Origin: Nannocystis punicea
Lineage (GTDB): Bacteria; Myxococcota_A; Polyangia; Nannocystales; Nannocystaceae
DNA: 64,000 bases
NCBI RefSeq assembly: GCF_026965555.1
Contig: NZ_CP114040.1
Coordinates: 7,910,001 to 7,974,000 of the forward strand
Direction of reading: 5' to 3'
Shown: in pieces, positions 42,568 through 52,115 of the stretch
Position numbering within the stretch: the first letter of the stretch is position 1
Layout of the letters: every line of letters begins with the position of its first letter
The notes under the pieces: generated by a model
Databases searched by the model: none
The model's input: the letters and a program-made list of their open reading frames with translations, nothing else
What the model was told of the DNA's origin: nothing
Made by a program: the position numbers and the translations under genes

Positions 42568-44220
42568 ATGCGTCCGACCAACCTCATGCTCAAGCGTCGC
42601 ACCTTTCTGCGCGGCGGGGCGGCGATGGCCGCCGCGGCGTCCCTGCCCCTGGTGTTCTCGTATCATCGCACCGCCCGGGCGGATTACGGCGCCCTCGTCC
42701 CTGACCCCGAGGGCATCCTCGATCTGCCCGCGGGCTTCACCTACACGATCGTCAGCCAGACCGGCGACGCGATGACGGACGGCTACCGCGTGCCCGGTGC
42801 GCCGGACGCGATGGGCGCGTTCGCGGGCCCGAACAACACCATCGTCCTGATGCGCAACCACGAGCTCAGCCCCGACGCCTCGGACAGCCCGTACGCCGAC
42901 GGCCAGGACCCGCCGCCCGAGGCCTACGACCCCGACGCAGTCGGCGGCGTGACCCGCACCGTGCTCGACGCCGACACCCTCGAGGTCCTGGCGAGCAACC
43001 TCGTGCTGGTCGGCACGATCCGCAATTGCGCCGGCGGCGTGTCGCCGTGGGGCTGGCTCTCGTGCGAGGAGAACGTGGACGACGGCCACGGCTACGTGTT
43101 CTTGTGCAAGACCGACGCCGAGACCGTGCAGATGCCGCAGCGGATCGTCGGCTACGGTCGCTGCTATCACGAGGCCGCGTGCGTCGACCCCGACACGCTC
43201 GTCGCCTACCTCACCGAGGATCGCGCCGACAGCTGCCTGTACCGCTTCGTGCCCGCCGACAAGGCCGATCCGTTCACCGGCAAGCTGCAGGCGCTCAAGG
43301 TCCTCGATCAGGACAACTTCCTGACCACCAACATGGACGTGACCGAGGTCGTGCAGTGTGAATGGGTCGACATCGACGAGCCCGACCCGGCCGGCGACAG
43401 CCTGCGCGAGGAGGCCCAGGACAAGGGCGCCGCGCTGATCATCCGCGGCGAGGGCATCTGGTACTTCGAGGGCGCCGTCTACGTCTGCTCGACCAGCGGC
43501 GGGCCGGCGGCCGGCGGCCAGATCTTCAAGCTCGTCGACGGCGACCGCGGCACCACGCTCGAGCTGCTGGCCCGCTCCGACGACAAGGACCTGCTCGACA
43601 TGCCCGACAACATCTGCGTCGCCCCGTGGGGCGAGGTGTTCATGGCCGAGGACGGCGACGGCGACAACTTCGTCCGCGTCCTCGCGCCGACCGGCGAGGT
43701 CTACGACTTCGCCCGCAACGCCCAGAGCGACAGCGAGTTCGCCGGCGTGTGCTTCTCGCCCGACGGCAAGACCCTGTTCGTCAACATCCAGGGCGACGGC
43801 CTCACCCTCGCCGTGCGCGGCCCGTTCCCCGAGGTCGAGCAGCCCGGCACCACCGGCGACGACAGCAGCACCGGCAGCGACGGCAGCACCGGCGACGACA
43901 CGACCGGCGACGGCAGCAGCACCGACGGCCCCACCACTTCGGCCGGCACCGCGAGCGGCACCGACGGCGACACCGGCGATCCGACCACCGGCGGCGCGCC
44001 GACCACGGGCGACGCGAATACCACCACCGGCGATTCGACGGCGGGATCGACCGGCGACAGCGCCAGCGGCGGCGCCGACGGTGACGCCGCCGGCTGCGGC
44101 TGCGACGCGAACGCCGGCGATCCGCTGTCTCACCTCGCGCTCGCGGCCGCCGGCCTCGCGGCGCTGCGCGGCGTGGGCCGCCCTGCGCCCCTCGACGACC
44201 GCGAGCCGGGCGACGCCTGA
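42568..44220 (+). CDS. Tat-exported PhoX-like protein with MYXO-CTERM-like tail
   Basis: A 550-residue protein of the DUF839/PhoX group. The N-terminus has a twin-arginine signal (LKRRTFLRGGAAMAAAASLPLVF). The PhoX-like beta-propeller (~45-415) includes PWGWLSCEENVDDG, GRCYHEAACVDPDT, PDNICVAPWGEVFMAEDGDGDN and FAGVCFSPDGKTLFVNIQ, the latter typical of this family. A Thr/Gly/Ser/Asp-rich linker of ~90 residues leads to a CGCD motif, a hydrophobic helix and basic residues, a MYXO-CTERM-like sorting signal for the cell surface. PhoX enzymes are Ca/Fe-dependent alkaline phosphatases; the activity here is inferred. ATG 42568 follows AGGA; an in-frame ATG at 42559 is also possible. Confidence 0.85.
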   Translation: MRPTNLMLKRRTFLRGGAAMAAAASLPLVFSYHRTARADYGALVPDPEGILDLPAGFTYTIVSQTGDAMTDGYRVPGAPDAMGAFAGPNNTIVLMRNHELSPDASDSPYADGQDPPPEAYDPDAVGGVTRTVLDADTLEVLASNLVLVGTIRNCAGGVSPWGWLSCEENVDDGHGYVFLCKTDAETVQMPQRIVGYGRCYHEAACVDPDTLVAYLTEDRADSCLYRFVPADKADPFTGKLQALKVLDQDNFLTTNMDVTEVVQCEWVDIDEPDPAGDSLREEAQDKGAALIIRGEGIWYFEGAVYVCSTSGGPAAGGQIFKLVDGDRGTTLELLARSDDKDLLDMPDNICVAPWGEVFMAEDGDGDNFVRVLAPTGEVYDFARNAQSDSEFAGVCFSPDGKTLFVNIQGDGLTLAVRGPFPEVEQPGTTGDDSSTGSDGSTGDDTTGDGSSTDGPTTSAGTASGTDGDTGDPTTGGAPTTGDANTTTGDSTAGSTGDSASGGADGDAAGCGCDANAGDPLSHLALAAAGLAALRGVGRPAPLDDREPGDA

Positions 44221-44294
44221 GCGCCGCCCGTCTCTCGAATCCACACACCACGACCGGGCGGGCTCGAGCTTTGGGCTCGAGCCCGCCCGCACGC

Positions 44295-45335
44295 TCACGG
44301 ATGGGCCAGGCCGGCGTAGGCGTTCCGCGAGATCCGCATATAGTTGGTCGGCGAGTGGTCGCCCCACGCGAACGTCATCGTCGGCAACATCGACAGACAC
44401 ATCGCGTCCTTCGCACAGGACATCGCGCCGATCACGTTCGCGGTCAGGCGCGCCCGCAGCTGGCGGTCGAGCCGCAGCTCCTCGACCCACACCCCGTCGC
44501 GTCCGGACGAGACCAGCTGGCGGCCGAAGTGCATATAGCGCCCGACGACCCGCGGCGGCATCTTCGTGACGAAGTCGTTCTCGTACATGAAGCGATAGGT
44601 CTTGTCGCCGAACAGCTTGTCGAGGGTCCTGGCGAGCGTCGGGTCGGCGAACATCGCCGGGCCGTAGGCATAGAGCCCGCGCACCAGCTTTCGCATCGGC
44701 GCGAGCTTCGGGTCGATATGGATACCGGCCGTCGCCATACCGGCGAGCGAGCCACCCGTGCTGTGCCCCGTGATGTAGAGCGCCTCGAGCGCCGGCTTCT
44801 TCTTGCCGATCTGCTCGACCTCGCTCTCGGGCCGCTTCCCCGGCTTCTTCGGGGACAGCTCGACCAGCCGCTTGCCGAGCGGCTTGCCCGTGTACAACGC
44901 TGCCAGGAATTCGCGCAGGGTCGGCCAGAGGGCCATGCCGCTGCGATAGAGGCCGCCGTGGACCGAGCCGACCGACGGGAACGGGGTCATCGTCGCCCGC
45001 GGGTCGGTGAGCCAGCGGATGATGTCGTCCTGCTCGATGCCGCGGACGGTCAGGATCCCGAGCCGCTTGTCGGCGCTCTGGAACAGGTAGGCCGCCGCGT
45101 CGACGAGGATCGCATCGTTGCGCACGCAGATGCCCACGGCCTCGCCGTCGAGCCCCATATGGCACAACCGGTCGGTGTACGTCGACATACCGCCGTACGA
45201 CCAGGCCGACGCCGTCGACATCATCTCCACGACCGTGTGGTCGTACTGACCCTCGTCGACCCCGTCGATGAGGTGCTCCGCCGGATCGCCCTTCTTGGTG
45301 CCCGGGCACTTCGTGAATGCATGTTCGAGCCGCAT
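44295..45335 (-). CDS. class 3 lipase-like hydrolase
   Basis: A 346-residue alpha/beta hydrolase. It has the class 3 lipase pattern: GGLYRSGMALWPTLREF, then YITGHSTGGSLAGMAT with the nucleophilic Ser (GHSxGG), and YENDFVTKMPPRVVGRYMH, where class 3 lipases have the catalytic Asp. No signal peptide is visible at the N-terminus (RLEHAFTKCPGTKKGD). It probably hydrolyses lipids or esters; the substrate is not deducible. It is convergent with the PhoX-like gene. Confidence 0.8.
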   Translation of the reverse strand: MRLEHAFTKCPGTKKGDPAEHLIDGVDEGQYDHTVVEMMSTASAWSYGGMSTYTDRLCHMGLDGEAVGICVRNDAILVDAAAYLFQSADKRLGILTVRGIEQDDIIRWLTDPRATMTPFPSVGSVHGGLYRSGMALWPTLREFLAALYTGKPLGKRLVELSPKKPGKRPESEVEQIGKKKPALEALYITGHSTGGSLAGMATAGIHIDPKLAPMRKLVRGLYAYGPAMFADPTLARTLDKLFGDKTYRFMYENDFVTKMPPRVVGRYMHFGRQLVSSGRDGVWVEELRLDRQLRARLTANVIGAMSCAKDAMCLSMLPTMTFAWGDHSPTNYMRISRNAYAGLAHP

Positions 45336-45898
45336 GTTTCGCCTCCGATCCGGGTATTGGGCTCCGGACTCGACCGAGGTTCATGGATCGCCCGGATCGC
45401 GGTGCAACGATAAAAAATGCGTCATGTCGGCCGCGCCGCCCGCGGCTCACATTCGAGCGAGGCGGCGATTGCAATGTGCGTCCTGGCCAGATATCCGCGG
45501 CTCGACGCGCGTCCGCGCCCGGCCACGCGGCCGCCGTCGCGGCGGCCCGGGCGGCGCCCGACGATCGCCGCGAACCGGCGAGTCAGGCGCCTATGTTTAA
45601 TGTCCTATCGGACATCTATACATATTCCCGCGGAGGCGTGGCCACGGCTCGGGCGCCCGGGACGCTCCGCTCGGCACCGCGCGACCCCGGCGATGAACGG
45701 CCGCTCGCGCGCGCGAGCTCCCCTCACGGGGCGGATCCGTCCGCGTCGTCGGCACCCGGCGGATCAACGCCCGCCAGGCGCCGCCCTCACCGGGCCGGGC
45801 CGCGCCCGCCTGCGCAGCCAGGACACATGTCCTTCGGGACAGTCAATCCACGACCTCGGTCTCCCGAAGATCACATGTCCTTCGAGACATGGTCCCCT
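45336..45898. other. 560-bp intergenic region with TGTCC/GGACA hairpins
   Basis: No gene is supported. Three inverted repeats of one family are present: ATGTCC-TATC-GGACAT (45600-45615), TGTCC-TTCG-GGACA (45828-45841) and ATGTC-CTTCGA-GACAT (45875-45890). Two have UUCG loops, which make very stable RNA hairpins. They may act as operators or as terminators for the HlyD gene that ends at 45899. Confidence 0.5.
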
Positions 45899-47212
45899 TC
45901 ACGACCCTGCGCCGCCCGGCGCCGCGCCGAGCGCGGGCGGGAAGCCGTTGATCTGGCGCCACAGCTCGAACCCGAGGCGGACCCGCTCGAGCAGGACCCA
46001 GCCGTTCGCGCGCACGCCCTGGCGCAGCCAGCGGTTGTCGGGCCACGGCAGATCGTCGGGGTCGGGCGACACGACCACGCGGTAGCGGCCGCTCTCGTCG
46101 GCGAGCGCGTCGACGAACTCCACGACCCCGCCGAACGTGCCGACCGCGACCGAAGGCCAGCCGACGAACTGCACCGCCGGCCAGCCCTCGAACTGCAGGC
46201 GGACCTTGCGGCCGGGCGAGATCAGCGGGCCGTCCCTGCCGCCCACCCACAGCTCGACCGCGCACGCGCCCATGTCGGGCACGAAGGTCGCGATGACGTC
46301 GCCGGCCGCGACCATGTCGGCGCCGTGGCGCCCGATCAGCTTCAGGATCGTCCCGTCGCGCGGCGCGACGATCTTCATCCGCCGCTGCCGCGCCACTCGC
46401 ACCTCGAGCTGGACCAGGTCGGCCTCGGCGCCGGCGAGGTTGCTCTCGGCCGCCGCCAGGGCGCTGCGCGCCTCCTCGATGTTGGCGCGCGCGGTGGTGT
46501 CGACCGCGTCGGCGTCGGCGTCGAGCGCCCCGATCTCGCGCACCGACGCCTTGAGCGAGGCCCGCGAGGAGTCGAGGTCGGCGGCGCGGGTGGCGACCTC
46601 GAGCCGCGCCAGCTCGAGGTCGCGGGTCGAGGTCAGCCCCTCGTCGAACAGCGCCTGCGTGCGCACGAGGTTGAGCCGCGCCGTCTCGTTGGCCGAGGTC
46701 GCCGCGTCCACCGCTCGCTGGGCCGCGTCCTGGCGGTCGCGACCCATCCGCGCCCGCAGCCCCGCCGACGACGACTGCGCAGTGCGGCTCAGCTCGAGCG
46801 CCGTGATCTTCGCCTTGCTGACGTCGACCGAGCTCTGGGCCGCCATCTTGCGCGCCTCGATCGCCAGCCGCTCTCGCTCGAGCCGCGCCAGGATCTCCGG
46901 GTCGTTGTCGCTGATGTCGGCGATCGGATCGCCGGCCTTCACGTGCGTGCCCTCCTCGACGTGCCAGGTCTGCAGGCGCCCGTCGATCGGCGCCTCGATC
47001 GCGTGCTGGCGATCGAGCGGCGCGTAGGCGATCACGCGGCCCTGTCCCGCCACGCTCTGCTGCCACGGCACCAGCACCAGCGCGATCACGATCATCAGCA
47101 GCGCGGTCATCAGCAACCTCACCGCCACCTCGGTGCTGCGCGGCTGCCGGACCGACAGCAAGCTGGCGCGAGTGAGGTCGAACAACGGGAGGTCATGCAT
47201 CGGTGCGTCCAT
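45899..47212 (-). CDS. HlyD-family periplasmic adaptor
   Basis: A 437-residue membrane-fusion protein. One N-terminal transmembrane helix (VRLLMTALLMIVIALVLVPW, ~30-50) is followed by a lipoyl half (VIAYAPLDRQHAIEAPIDGR with WHVEEGTHVKAGDPIADIS), a long coiled coil (~100-260), the second lipoyl half (VARQRRMKIVAPRDGTILKL) and beta-barrel segments (ELWVGGRDGPLISPGRKVRL). GAGG eight bases before ATG 47212 supports the start. Such adaptors join an inner-membrane exporter to an outer-membrane channel, but no ABC transporter or TolC-like gene is adjacent; the upstream gene is a small hypothetical. The partner must be encoded elsewhere. Confidence 0.85.
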   Translation of the reverse strand: MDAPMHDLPLFDLTRASLLSVRQPRSTEVAVRLLMTALLMIVIALVLVPWQQSVAGQGRVIAYAPLDRQHAIEAPIDGRLQTWHVEEGTHVKAGDPIADISDNDPEILARLERERLAIEARKMAAQSSVDVSKAKITALELSRTAQSSSAGLRARMGRDRQDAAQRAVDAATSANETARLNLVRTQALFDEGLTSTRDLELARLEVATRAADLDSSRASLKASVREIGALDADADAVDTTARANIEEARSALAAAESNLAGAEADLVQLEVRVARQRRMKIVAPRDGTILKLIGRHGADMVAAGDVIATFVPDMGACAVELWVGGRDGPLISPGRKVRLQFEGWPAVQFVGWPSVAVGTFGGVVEFVDALADESGRYRVVVSPDPDDLPWPDNRWLRQGVRANGWVLLERVRLGFELWRQINGFPPALGAAPGGAGS

Positions 47213-47231
47213 CGGAAGACCTCGCGGTGAT

Positions 47232-47715
47232 TCAGCGGCCGGCGAGCACGCGCGGGTGCTCGCAGCGCGACGGCACGTCCCGGCTGTCGGTGCTGTGAGT
47301 GACGACGAGCCGGTCGAGCAACGCCCCGCGCCCGAGCGGGCTCGGCAGGGACAGCGCCGAGGACATGAAGCGCGGCAGCGTCGCCAGCCGCGGCATCGAC
47401 CGCGCCACCCCCGTCCGCCAGCCGCGCGACGCCGGGGCACGCATCGGCCGCAGCTGCTCGCCGAGCCCGTCGACGATCCCCCGATCGAGCACCCCGCCGC
47501 GCGTCCCCAGCAGCACTCGCGAATCGAGCGCGCTCAGCCGCCGCAATTCGTCCGCCGTCTCCCTGGTGAAGCACCCGGCCTGTCGCGCCGCCCGCGCGGC
47601 CGACCGATCCTCGGGATCGATCGTGACGCTGCCGGCCGCGGCGTGGAGCGACAGCCTGGTGAGGCTCGCCAACAGCTCGAGGACGCGCGCGAAGATTCGA
47701 GACGGATCGGACATC
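47232..47715 (-). CDS. hypothetical protein upstream of the HlyD gene
   Basis: About 160 residues from ATG 47715 (or 47724), same strand as and 19 bp before the HlyD-type gene, so probably co-transcribed. The N-terminal third is helical (SRIFARVLELLASLTRLSLH). No domain, signal or membrane segment was recognised. The composition is Arg/Ala/Leu-rich, so a chance open frame is not excluded. Confidence 0.4.
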
Positions 47716-47981
47716 GTATGCATGGGCGGAAGGGGTCGACGGTCGCTGCTTCGCTGTCGGGCAATGCGCAGCCCAGCCACGGGCCGCAGACGGCTCGGGC
47801 AGACAAAGAGCAGGTTGTCGCCGCGGGTCCGGCGAGGACCCAAGGCGCGGCCTGACACCGCATCGACCGGACGGTCCGACGCGTGTCGACTACAGCTGAG
47901 AATGGTGCGAGTTGCACATGCTGCGACGAGCCACCGACGAATCGACGGCAGACGCGGCAGATACCTGCGCCTCAGGGCGCT

Positions 47982-48329
47982 TCAGCACCGACCAGCCGGC
48001 GGACCGCGCGCTTGATGCGTGGCCCTCCCCCACATGCGAGGCTGCGGGCTCGGCGGCGGCAGGGGCCAGGCCGAGAACGCACCACTCATGTCAATCGCGT
48101 AATCTGCCGACCGCGGCGGCAAGACCGGGTCGGTCTCGTTCCGCCGGGCCGAGCGATCGAGCGACTCTTGCTGGCGCGAGACCACGGGGACATCGTGTTC
48201 CCCGACCGAGCAGACCTCTTCGCTCGCGCCTTCCAGGATCCGCATGCGTGCACCGGCGGCGAACAACAGCGCGGTGGAGACTGCGATCAGCAGCGCCAAC
48301 GCGAGTCTCCAGCCGGTCACCACACGCAT
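47982..48329 (-). CDS. small protein with N-terminal membrane helix
   Basis: A 115-residue frame starting with a signal-like helix (TGWRLALALLIAVSTALLFA), then a charged soluble part (ESLDRSARRNETDPVLPPRS). It could be a small secreted or anchored protein. There is no family match. The Pro/Arg-rich last third looks less natural. Confidence 0.35.
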   Translation of the reverse strand: MRVVTGWRLALALLIAVSTALLFAAGARMRILEGASEEVCSVGEHDVPVVSRQQESLDRSARRNETDPVLPPRSADYAIDMSGAFSAWPLPPPSPQPRMWGRATHQARGPPAGRC

Positions 48330-48459
48330 GGAAGCCGAGGGAGCCTAACATAGTACGGCCGGGCACGCTCGCATGAGATTCAGAAAGTGCGTGAGAATTA
48401 CTGCCGGGCATTCCGGACTTCGGTGCAATTTAGATTACTGCGACGAAAGCTGGCGGCCC

Positions 48460-49506
48460 TCAACCGAACAATCGAGCCAGCATCGCGTCGTCGACGCTCG
48501 GAAACACCACGTCGTCTTCGGGGTGAGCGGCGATGTGGGCATCGAGGGTGACCTCGACGAAGAAGCACAGCGCCGCGACGGCTGCCGGAGCGCGGTCCTC
48601 CTCGCGCACCTCCGGGCCGAGCACCAGCTCGAAGCGGGCCGACCGTCCCGTCCGCGTGAACAGCGGCCGCGAGCGGAAGCTCGCCACCCGCGACGTCCAG
48701 GCTGGCGCATTCGTGAAGTCGAGCAGCAGCAGCGCGCGCGGGCCGGCCGAGATCATGAACTTGGCGCCGTCCGGCGGCGACGGGATCGCGAACGCCTCGC
48801 TCATCACCGTGCACCGGCTCGCCCCGGTCGCGCGGCGAACCTCGGCGCACGCGTCCGCGATCGCCGCGATCACCGGACGCACCGCCGGTGACGGCGCGAC
48901 CGCGAAGTGCGGCTCGCCGCCGGCCACCAGCGCCTCCGCCGCGGCGACGAGCCCGGCGAGGTCGACGAGGCCGTCGGCGAGCGCTTGCTTGACCAGCTGC
49001 ACCACCGCCTCGGCGCCCGCGCCGGGGATCCCGCGGTGCACGTGGAACGCGTAGAGACCGTCGGCGGCGGCATGGTAGGCCGAGCACAGGTTCATCACGA
49101 CCCACGCCGCGCGCGACGACCAGGGCGGCTCGGAGAACACGGCCAGGTCGTCGGCGGTCGCGTCGCGCCACCACTGCACGAACATCGACGGCTCACCGCC
49201 GGCCGCCGCGGCCCACCGCGCCCCCGCGCGCCGCATCAGCGCTCGCAACCGCGGCGCGTCCCCGGCCGCCGCCTCGACCTCGACGATGGCCCGGGCGATC
49301 TCCGGCTCGTCAAAGCGCTGCGCCAGCACACGAGCGAGCGCCGCGTCGCGGGCCACCGGCCAGCGCTGCGAGTCGAACCCCTCGCCGTCGCGGACGCTCG
49401 TCCGCACGTACTTCTCCGCCGGCAGTCGCTCGAGCAGCGGAGCCAGCAGTTCGAGCGGCACGACCCCGTCGCGGACGAGAAAGAAGAACGGGCCGGGAGC
49501 GTCCAC
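48460..49506 (-). CDS. hypothetical protein
   Basis: A 348-residue soluble protein without a recognisable domain. It begins DAPGPFFFLVRDGVVPLELL, has an Ala/Arg-rich helical middle (CSAYHAAADGLYAFHVHRG) and ends DDVVFPSVDDAMLARLFG. Codon use is consistent over its whole length. A further minus-strand frame from ATG 49750 (KFFGLECLVGERADLLSRAP) overlaps its start in another frame; its first ~80 codons look natural and may be part of a small upstream gene. Confidence 0.65.
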   Translation of the reverse strand: MDAPGPFFFLVRDGVVPLELLAPLLERLPAEKYVRTSVRDGEGFDSQRWPVARDAALARVLAQRFDEPEIARAIVEVEAAAGDAPRLRALMRRAGARWAAAAGGEPSMFVQWWRDATADDLAVFSEPPWSSRAAWVVMNLCSAYHAAADGLYAFHVHRGIPGAGAEAVVQLVKQALADGLVDLAGLVAAAEALVAGGEPHFAVAPSPAVRPVIAAIADACAEVRRATGASRCTVMSEAFAIPSPPDGAKFMISAGPRALLLLDFTNAPAWTSRVASFRSRPLFTRTGRSARFELVLGPEVREEDRAPAAVAALCFFVEVTLDAHIAAHPEDDVVFPSVDDAMLARLFG

Positions 49507-50044
49507 CGGCCCAGTCTATGTCGAGGGGCCGACGCGCGGGGCCGAGGACCGCGGAGCAAACCGCCCGATCGATCGCGCGCCTCGACGAGCCCGCGCGCCT
49601 CGCCGCCTCCGACCTGCGCCGGAGCGCGCTCGCCACACCCGCTGCGAGCCCCTGCGAGGCCACCAGCGGCACGATTGCCAGCCACGCGGGCGCACGCGAC
49701 AGGAGATCCGCGCGCTCTCCGACGAGGCACTCGAGCCCAAAGAACTTCATGTCGGTGCGGGCCGAGAGGCGTGGTCGCCCGGCGCGCCCCTTCGCCAGTC
49801 ACCCGGCGACCATGAACACGGCAAGGCCTCGCCGAGTCGCGCCCTGTCGCTCTAGCATGACCTTTTGGACATGCCCTTCTTTACATGCCCTTTCAAACAT
49901 GTTCATTGGCACATCCGGCCGCCGCCGAGCTCGGTGCCTGGCGAGCGCGGCTCGAGGGTCGCTCGCGCCGACCCGGCGAGCGAACGGCAGCGACCCGCGC
50001 CGCGCCCGTCGCCGTCCGCCGTCCGACCCGGCTACACTCTCGGC
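49507..50044. other. 540-bp region with five 14-bp repeats
   Basis: Besides the possible small gene from 49750 (minus), the region holds a striking array at 49855-49915: CATG or ACAT units at 49855, 49869, 49883, 49897 and 49911, exactly 14 bp apart (ACATGCCCTTCTTT, ACATGCCCTTTCAA, ACATGTTCATTGGC). TACACT (50033-50038) lies six bases before the Nudix ATG and marks a probable leaderless promoter. Confidence 0.55.
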
Positions 50045-50524
50045 ATGCCCAAGCAGAGCGCCGGCGTCCTGCTCTTCCGCGGCCACGGCCACGACCTCGA
50101 GGTCCTGCTCGTCCACCCTGGCGGTCCGCTGTGGGCGCGCAAGGACGCCGGGGCGTGGACGATCCCCAAGGGCGAGTTCGCCGCCGACGAGGATCCGCTG
50201 GCGGCGGCCCGCCGCGAGTTCGCCGAGGAGACCGGCGTCGAGCTCGCCGGCCCCTTCCACGCCCTCTCGCCCATCCGCCAGCGAGCCGGCAAGGTCGTCC
50301 ACGCCTGGGCCTGCCGCGGCGACTTCGACCCCGCCGCGTTGCGCAGCAACACCTTCGAGATCGAGTGGCCGCCGCGCTCCGGCAAGCGCCAGAGCTTCCC
50401 CGAGGTCGACCGCGCGGCCTTCTTCTCGCTCGCCGCCGCGCGCACCAGGATCAACCCGGCCCAGGTCGACCTCCTCGACGAGCTCGCTCGCCTGCAGGTC
50501 GCGCTTGACCCTCACGCGACGTGA
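50045..50524 (+). CDS. Nudix hydrolase
   Basis: A 159-residue Nudix-fold enzyme. The Nudix box is clear: GEFAADEDPLAAARREFAEETGVEL (G-x5-E-x7-REFxEETG). The first strand SAGVLLFRGHGHDLEVLLVHPGG and the PKGEF turn are typical of the NTP/diadenosine tetraphosphate-hydrolysing subgroup. It would clean up nucleoside diphosphate derivatives in the cytoplasm. It lies 37 bp before the TipA-like regulator, in the same direction. The 14-bp repeat array lies 130-190 bp upstream. Confidence 0.88.
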   Translation: MPKQSAGVLLFRGHGHDLEVLLVHPGGPLWARKDAGAWTIPKGEFAADEDPLAAARREFAEETGVELAGPFHALSPIRQRAGKVVHAWACRGDFDPAALRSNTFEIEWPPRSGKRQSFPEVDRAAFFSLAAARTRINPAQVDLLDELARLQVALDPHAT

Positions 50525-50560
50525 GGCCCTATCCCTGACCGCGAGGCGCGAGGCAATTTC

Positions 50561-51328
50561 ATGGCACTCACCGTCAAGCAGGTCGCGAGCATCGCCGGGG
50601 TCAGCGTCCGCACGCTGCACCACTACGACGAGCTCGGCCTGCTGCGCCCCTCGGGTCGCAGCAGCGCCGGCTACCGGCTCTACAGCGAAGCGGACCTGTC
50701 TCGCCTGCAGCAGGTGTTGTTCTTCCGGGCGCTCGAGTTTCCGTTGCAGGAGATCTGCAAGATCATGCGCGACCCGGAGTTCGACCTCGGCGCGTCGCTG
50801 CGCATGCAACGACAGCTGCTGAGCGAGAAGGCAGTCCAGCTGCAGGGCCTGCTCGCGGCGGTCGACGCCGCCCTCGCGCGCCTCGAAAGCGAACGACCCA
50901 TGACACCCGAAGAGATGAAGCAGATGTTCGACGGCTTCGACCACACCGAGCACGAGGCGGAGGTCGAGCAGCGTTGGGGCGACACCGAGGCGTTCCGGGA
51001 GTCGAAGCGCCGCACCGCGCGGTACACCCGGAACGACTGGCAGCAGATCAAGGACGAGGCCGCCGCGATCTTCGAGCGCCTCGCCGCCCTCATGACCTCC
51101 GGCGCCGCGCCTGACTCCCCCGAGGCGATGGCCGCCGCCGAGGCCCATCGCCAGCACATCGACCGCTGGTTCTACCCCTGCCCGCCCGCGCTCCACCGCG
51201 GCCTCGGCCAGCTCTACGTCGACGACCCGCGCTTCACCGCCCATCTCGACAAGTCGAGCCCCGGCCTCGCCGCCTACGCCGCTGCGGTCTTCGCCGCCAA
51301 CGCCGATCGCGCGAAGTCGCCGACCTGA
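50561..51328 (+). CDS. MerR-family regulator of the TipA type
   Basis: A 255-residue regulator. The N-terminal MerR winged helix (LTVKQVASIAGVSVRTLHHYDE, GLLRPSGRSSAGYRLYSEADL) is followed by a dimerisation coiled coil (~75-110) and a TipAS-like ligand-binding domain (~125-255): HEAEVEQRWGDTEAFRESKRR, then HRQHIDRWFYPCPPALHRGLG and YVDDPRFTAHLD, close to the TipAS signature. TipA proteins sense thiopeptides or other drugs and activate multidrug genes by distorting long-spacer promoters. It probably forms a transcription unit with the Nudix gene. Confidence 0.88.
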   Translation: MALTVKQVASIAGVSVRTLHHYDELGLLRPSGRSSAGYRLYSEADLSRLQQVLFFRALEFPLQEICKIMRDPEFDLGASLRMQRQLLSEKAVQLQGLLAAVDAALARLESERPMTPEEMKQMFDGFDHTEHEAEVEQRWGDTEAFRESKRRTARYTRNDWQQIKDEAAAIFERLAALMTSGAAPDSPEAMAAAEAHRQHIDRWFYPCPPALHRGLGQLYVDDPRFTAHLDKSSPGLAAYAAAVFAANADRAKSPT

Positions 51329-51432
51329 CGTCGCTGGCGTCTTCGCCACGAGAAGCGTTCAGAGGCGGGGGATGCTTCGTGGCATCGCCCCGCCGAAGCG
51401 ATTGAAGTCCGCCGCTGTCGATGCGGTGCGGC

Positions 51433-51930
51433 TCAGGTCTCGGCCATGGTACGGATGTGCTGCACGAGACCGGGGTGCGCGGCGGCTGCGGCCTGCAGGG
51501 TCTCCTTGGCGGTACCGAAGGTGCGGCTCGCATCGAGGGTGCGCACCCACGCCTGCATCGGCGCCGAGGCCTCGAAGGAGCCGCGCAATTCACCGTTGTC
51601 GCCGACGCCGATCGGCTCGACGCCACAGGCGATGAGCCAGGCGAAGTCGATCAGGTCGCGACCGAGCACCGCCACCTCGCCGTCGCGGCCGAGCTTGACG
51701 ACGGGGGCGTGGTCGACTTCGACCTCGCCCACCAGGTGCAGCGCATACTGACCGCCGGCGCCGTCTTGCACGAAGGTGAAGAACTCCTCGTCGGCGATGG
51801 GCTTTCGCATCCAGTCCGAGGGCCGGTACTCCTGGTTGTATCGCTCGTAGAATTCGAGGTCGCTCACGGTGCAGCGCCCGTTCATGACCCAGTCGGCGAT
51901 CTGTTCGACGAGAGAGGGAAAGGCTTTCAT
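51433..51930 (-). CDS. hypothetical protein
   Basis: A 165-residue soluble protein (FPSLVEQIADWVMNGRCTVS, DFAWLIACGVEPIG). The composition is acidic, with no signal or membrane helix. The central segment (LHLVGEVEVDHAPVVKLGRDGEVAVLG) loosely recalls SMI1/KNR4-like immunity proteins, but the key motifs are not convincing. The gene stands alone between a convergent regulator and another small minus-strand gene. Confidence 0.65.
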   Translation of the reverse strand: MKAFPSLVEQIADWVMNGRCTVSDLEFYERYNQEYRPSDWMRKPIADEEFFTFVQDGAGGQYALHLVGEVEVDHAPVVKLGRDGEVAVLGRDLIDFAWLIACGVEPIGVGDNGELRGSFEASAPMQAWVRTLDASRTFGTAKETLQAAAAAHPGLVQHIRTMAET

Positions 51931-52115
51931 GCCTCGCCGATAGCACGGTCCGTGACGTCGATGTTCTGTCCCGGGTGCCTTTTCGGGGGCTGCCGCGCGT
52001 GCGTCCTGGCTGGTTCGAAGCGAACGGCAGATCCGCCATCGCACCACCCCCGACATGGAAGCGGGCCGATCTCGGCCCGCTTCTGGTATATGCGCAGGCG
52101 CGCGGGTCCGCCGTC

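Noticed and set aside
42535..45474. Very long open frame of 979 codons on the minus strand
   Set aside because: It is antisense to the PhoX-like gene and overlaps the lipase gene in another frame, with Arg/Ala/Val-rich low-complexity translation typical of GC-rich shadow frames.
49855..49915. CRISPR-like array
   Set aside because: Units are 14 bp with no unique spacers of normal length, only five units exist, and there are no cas genes.
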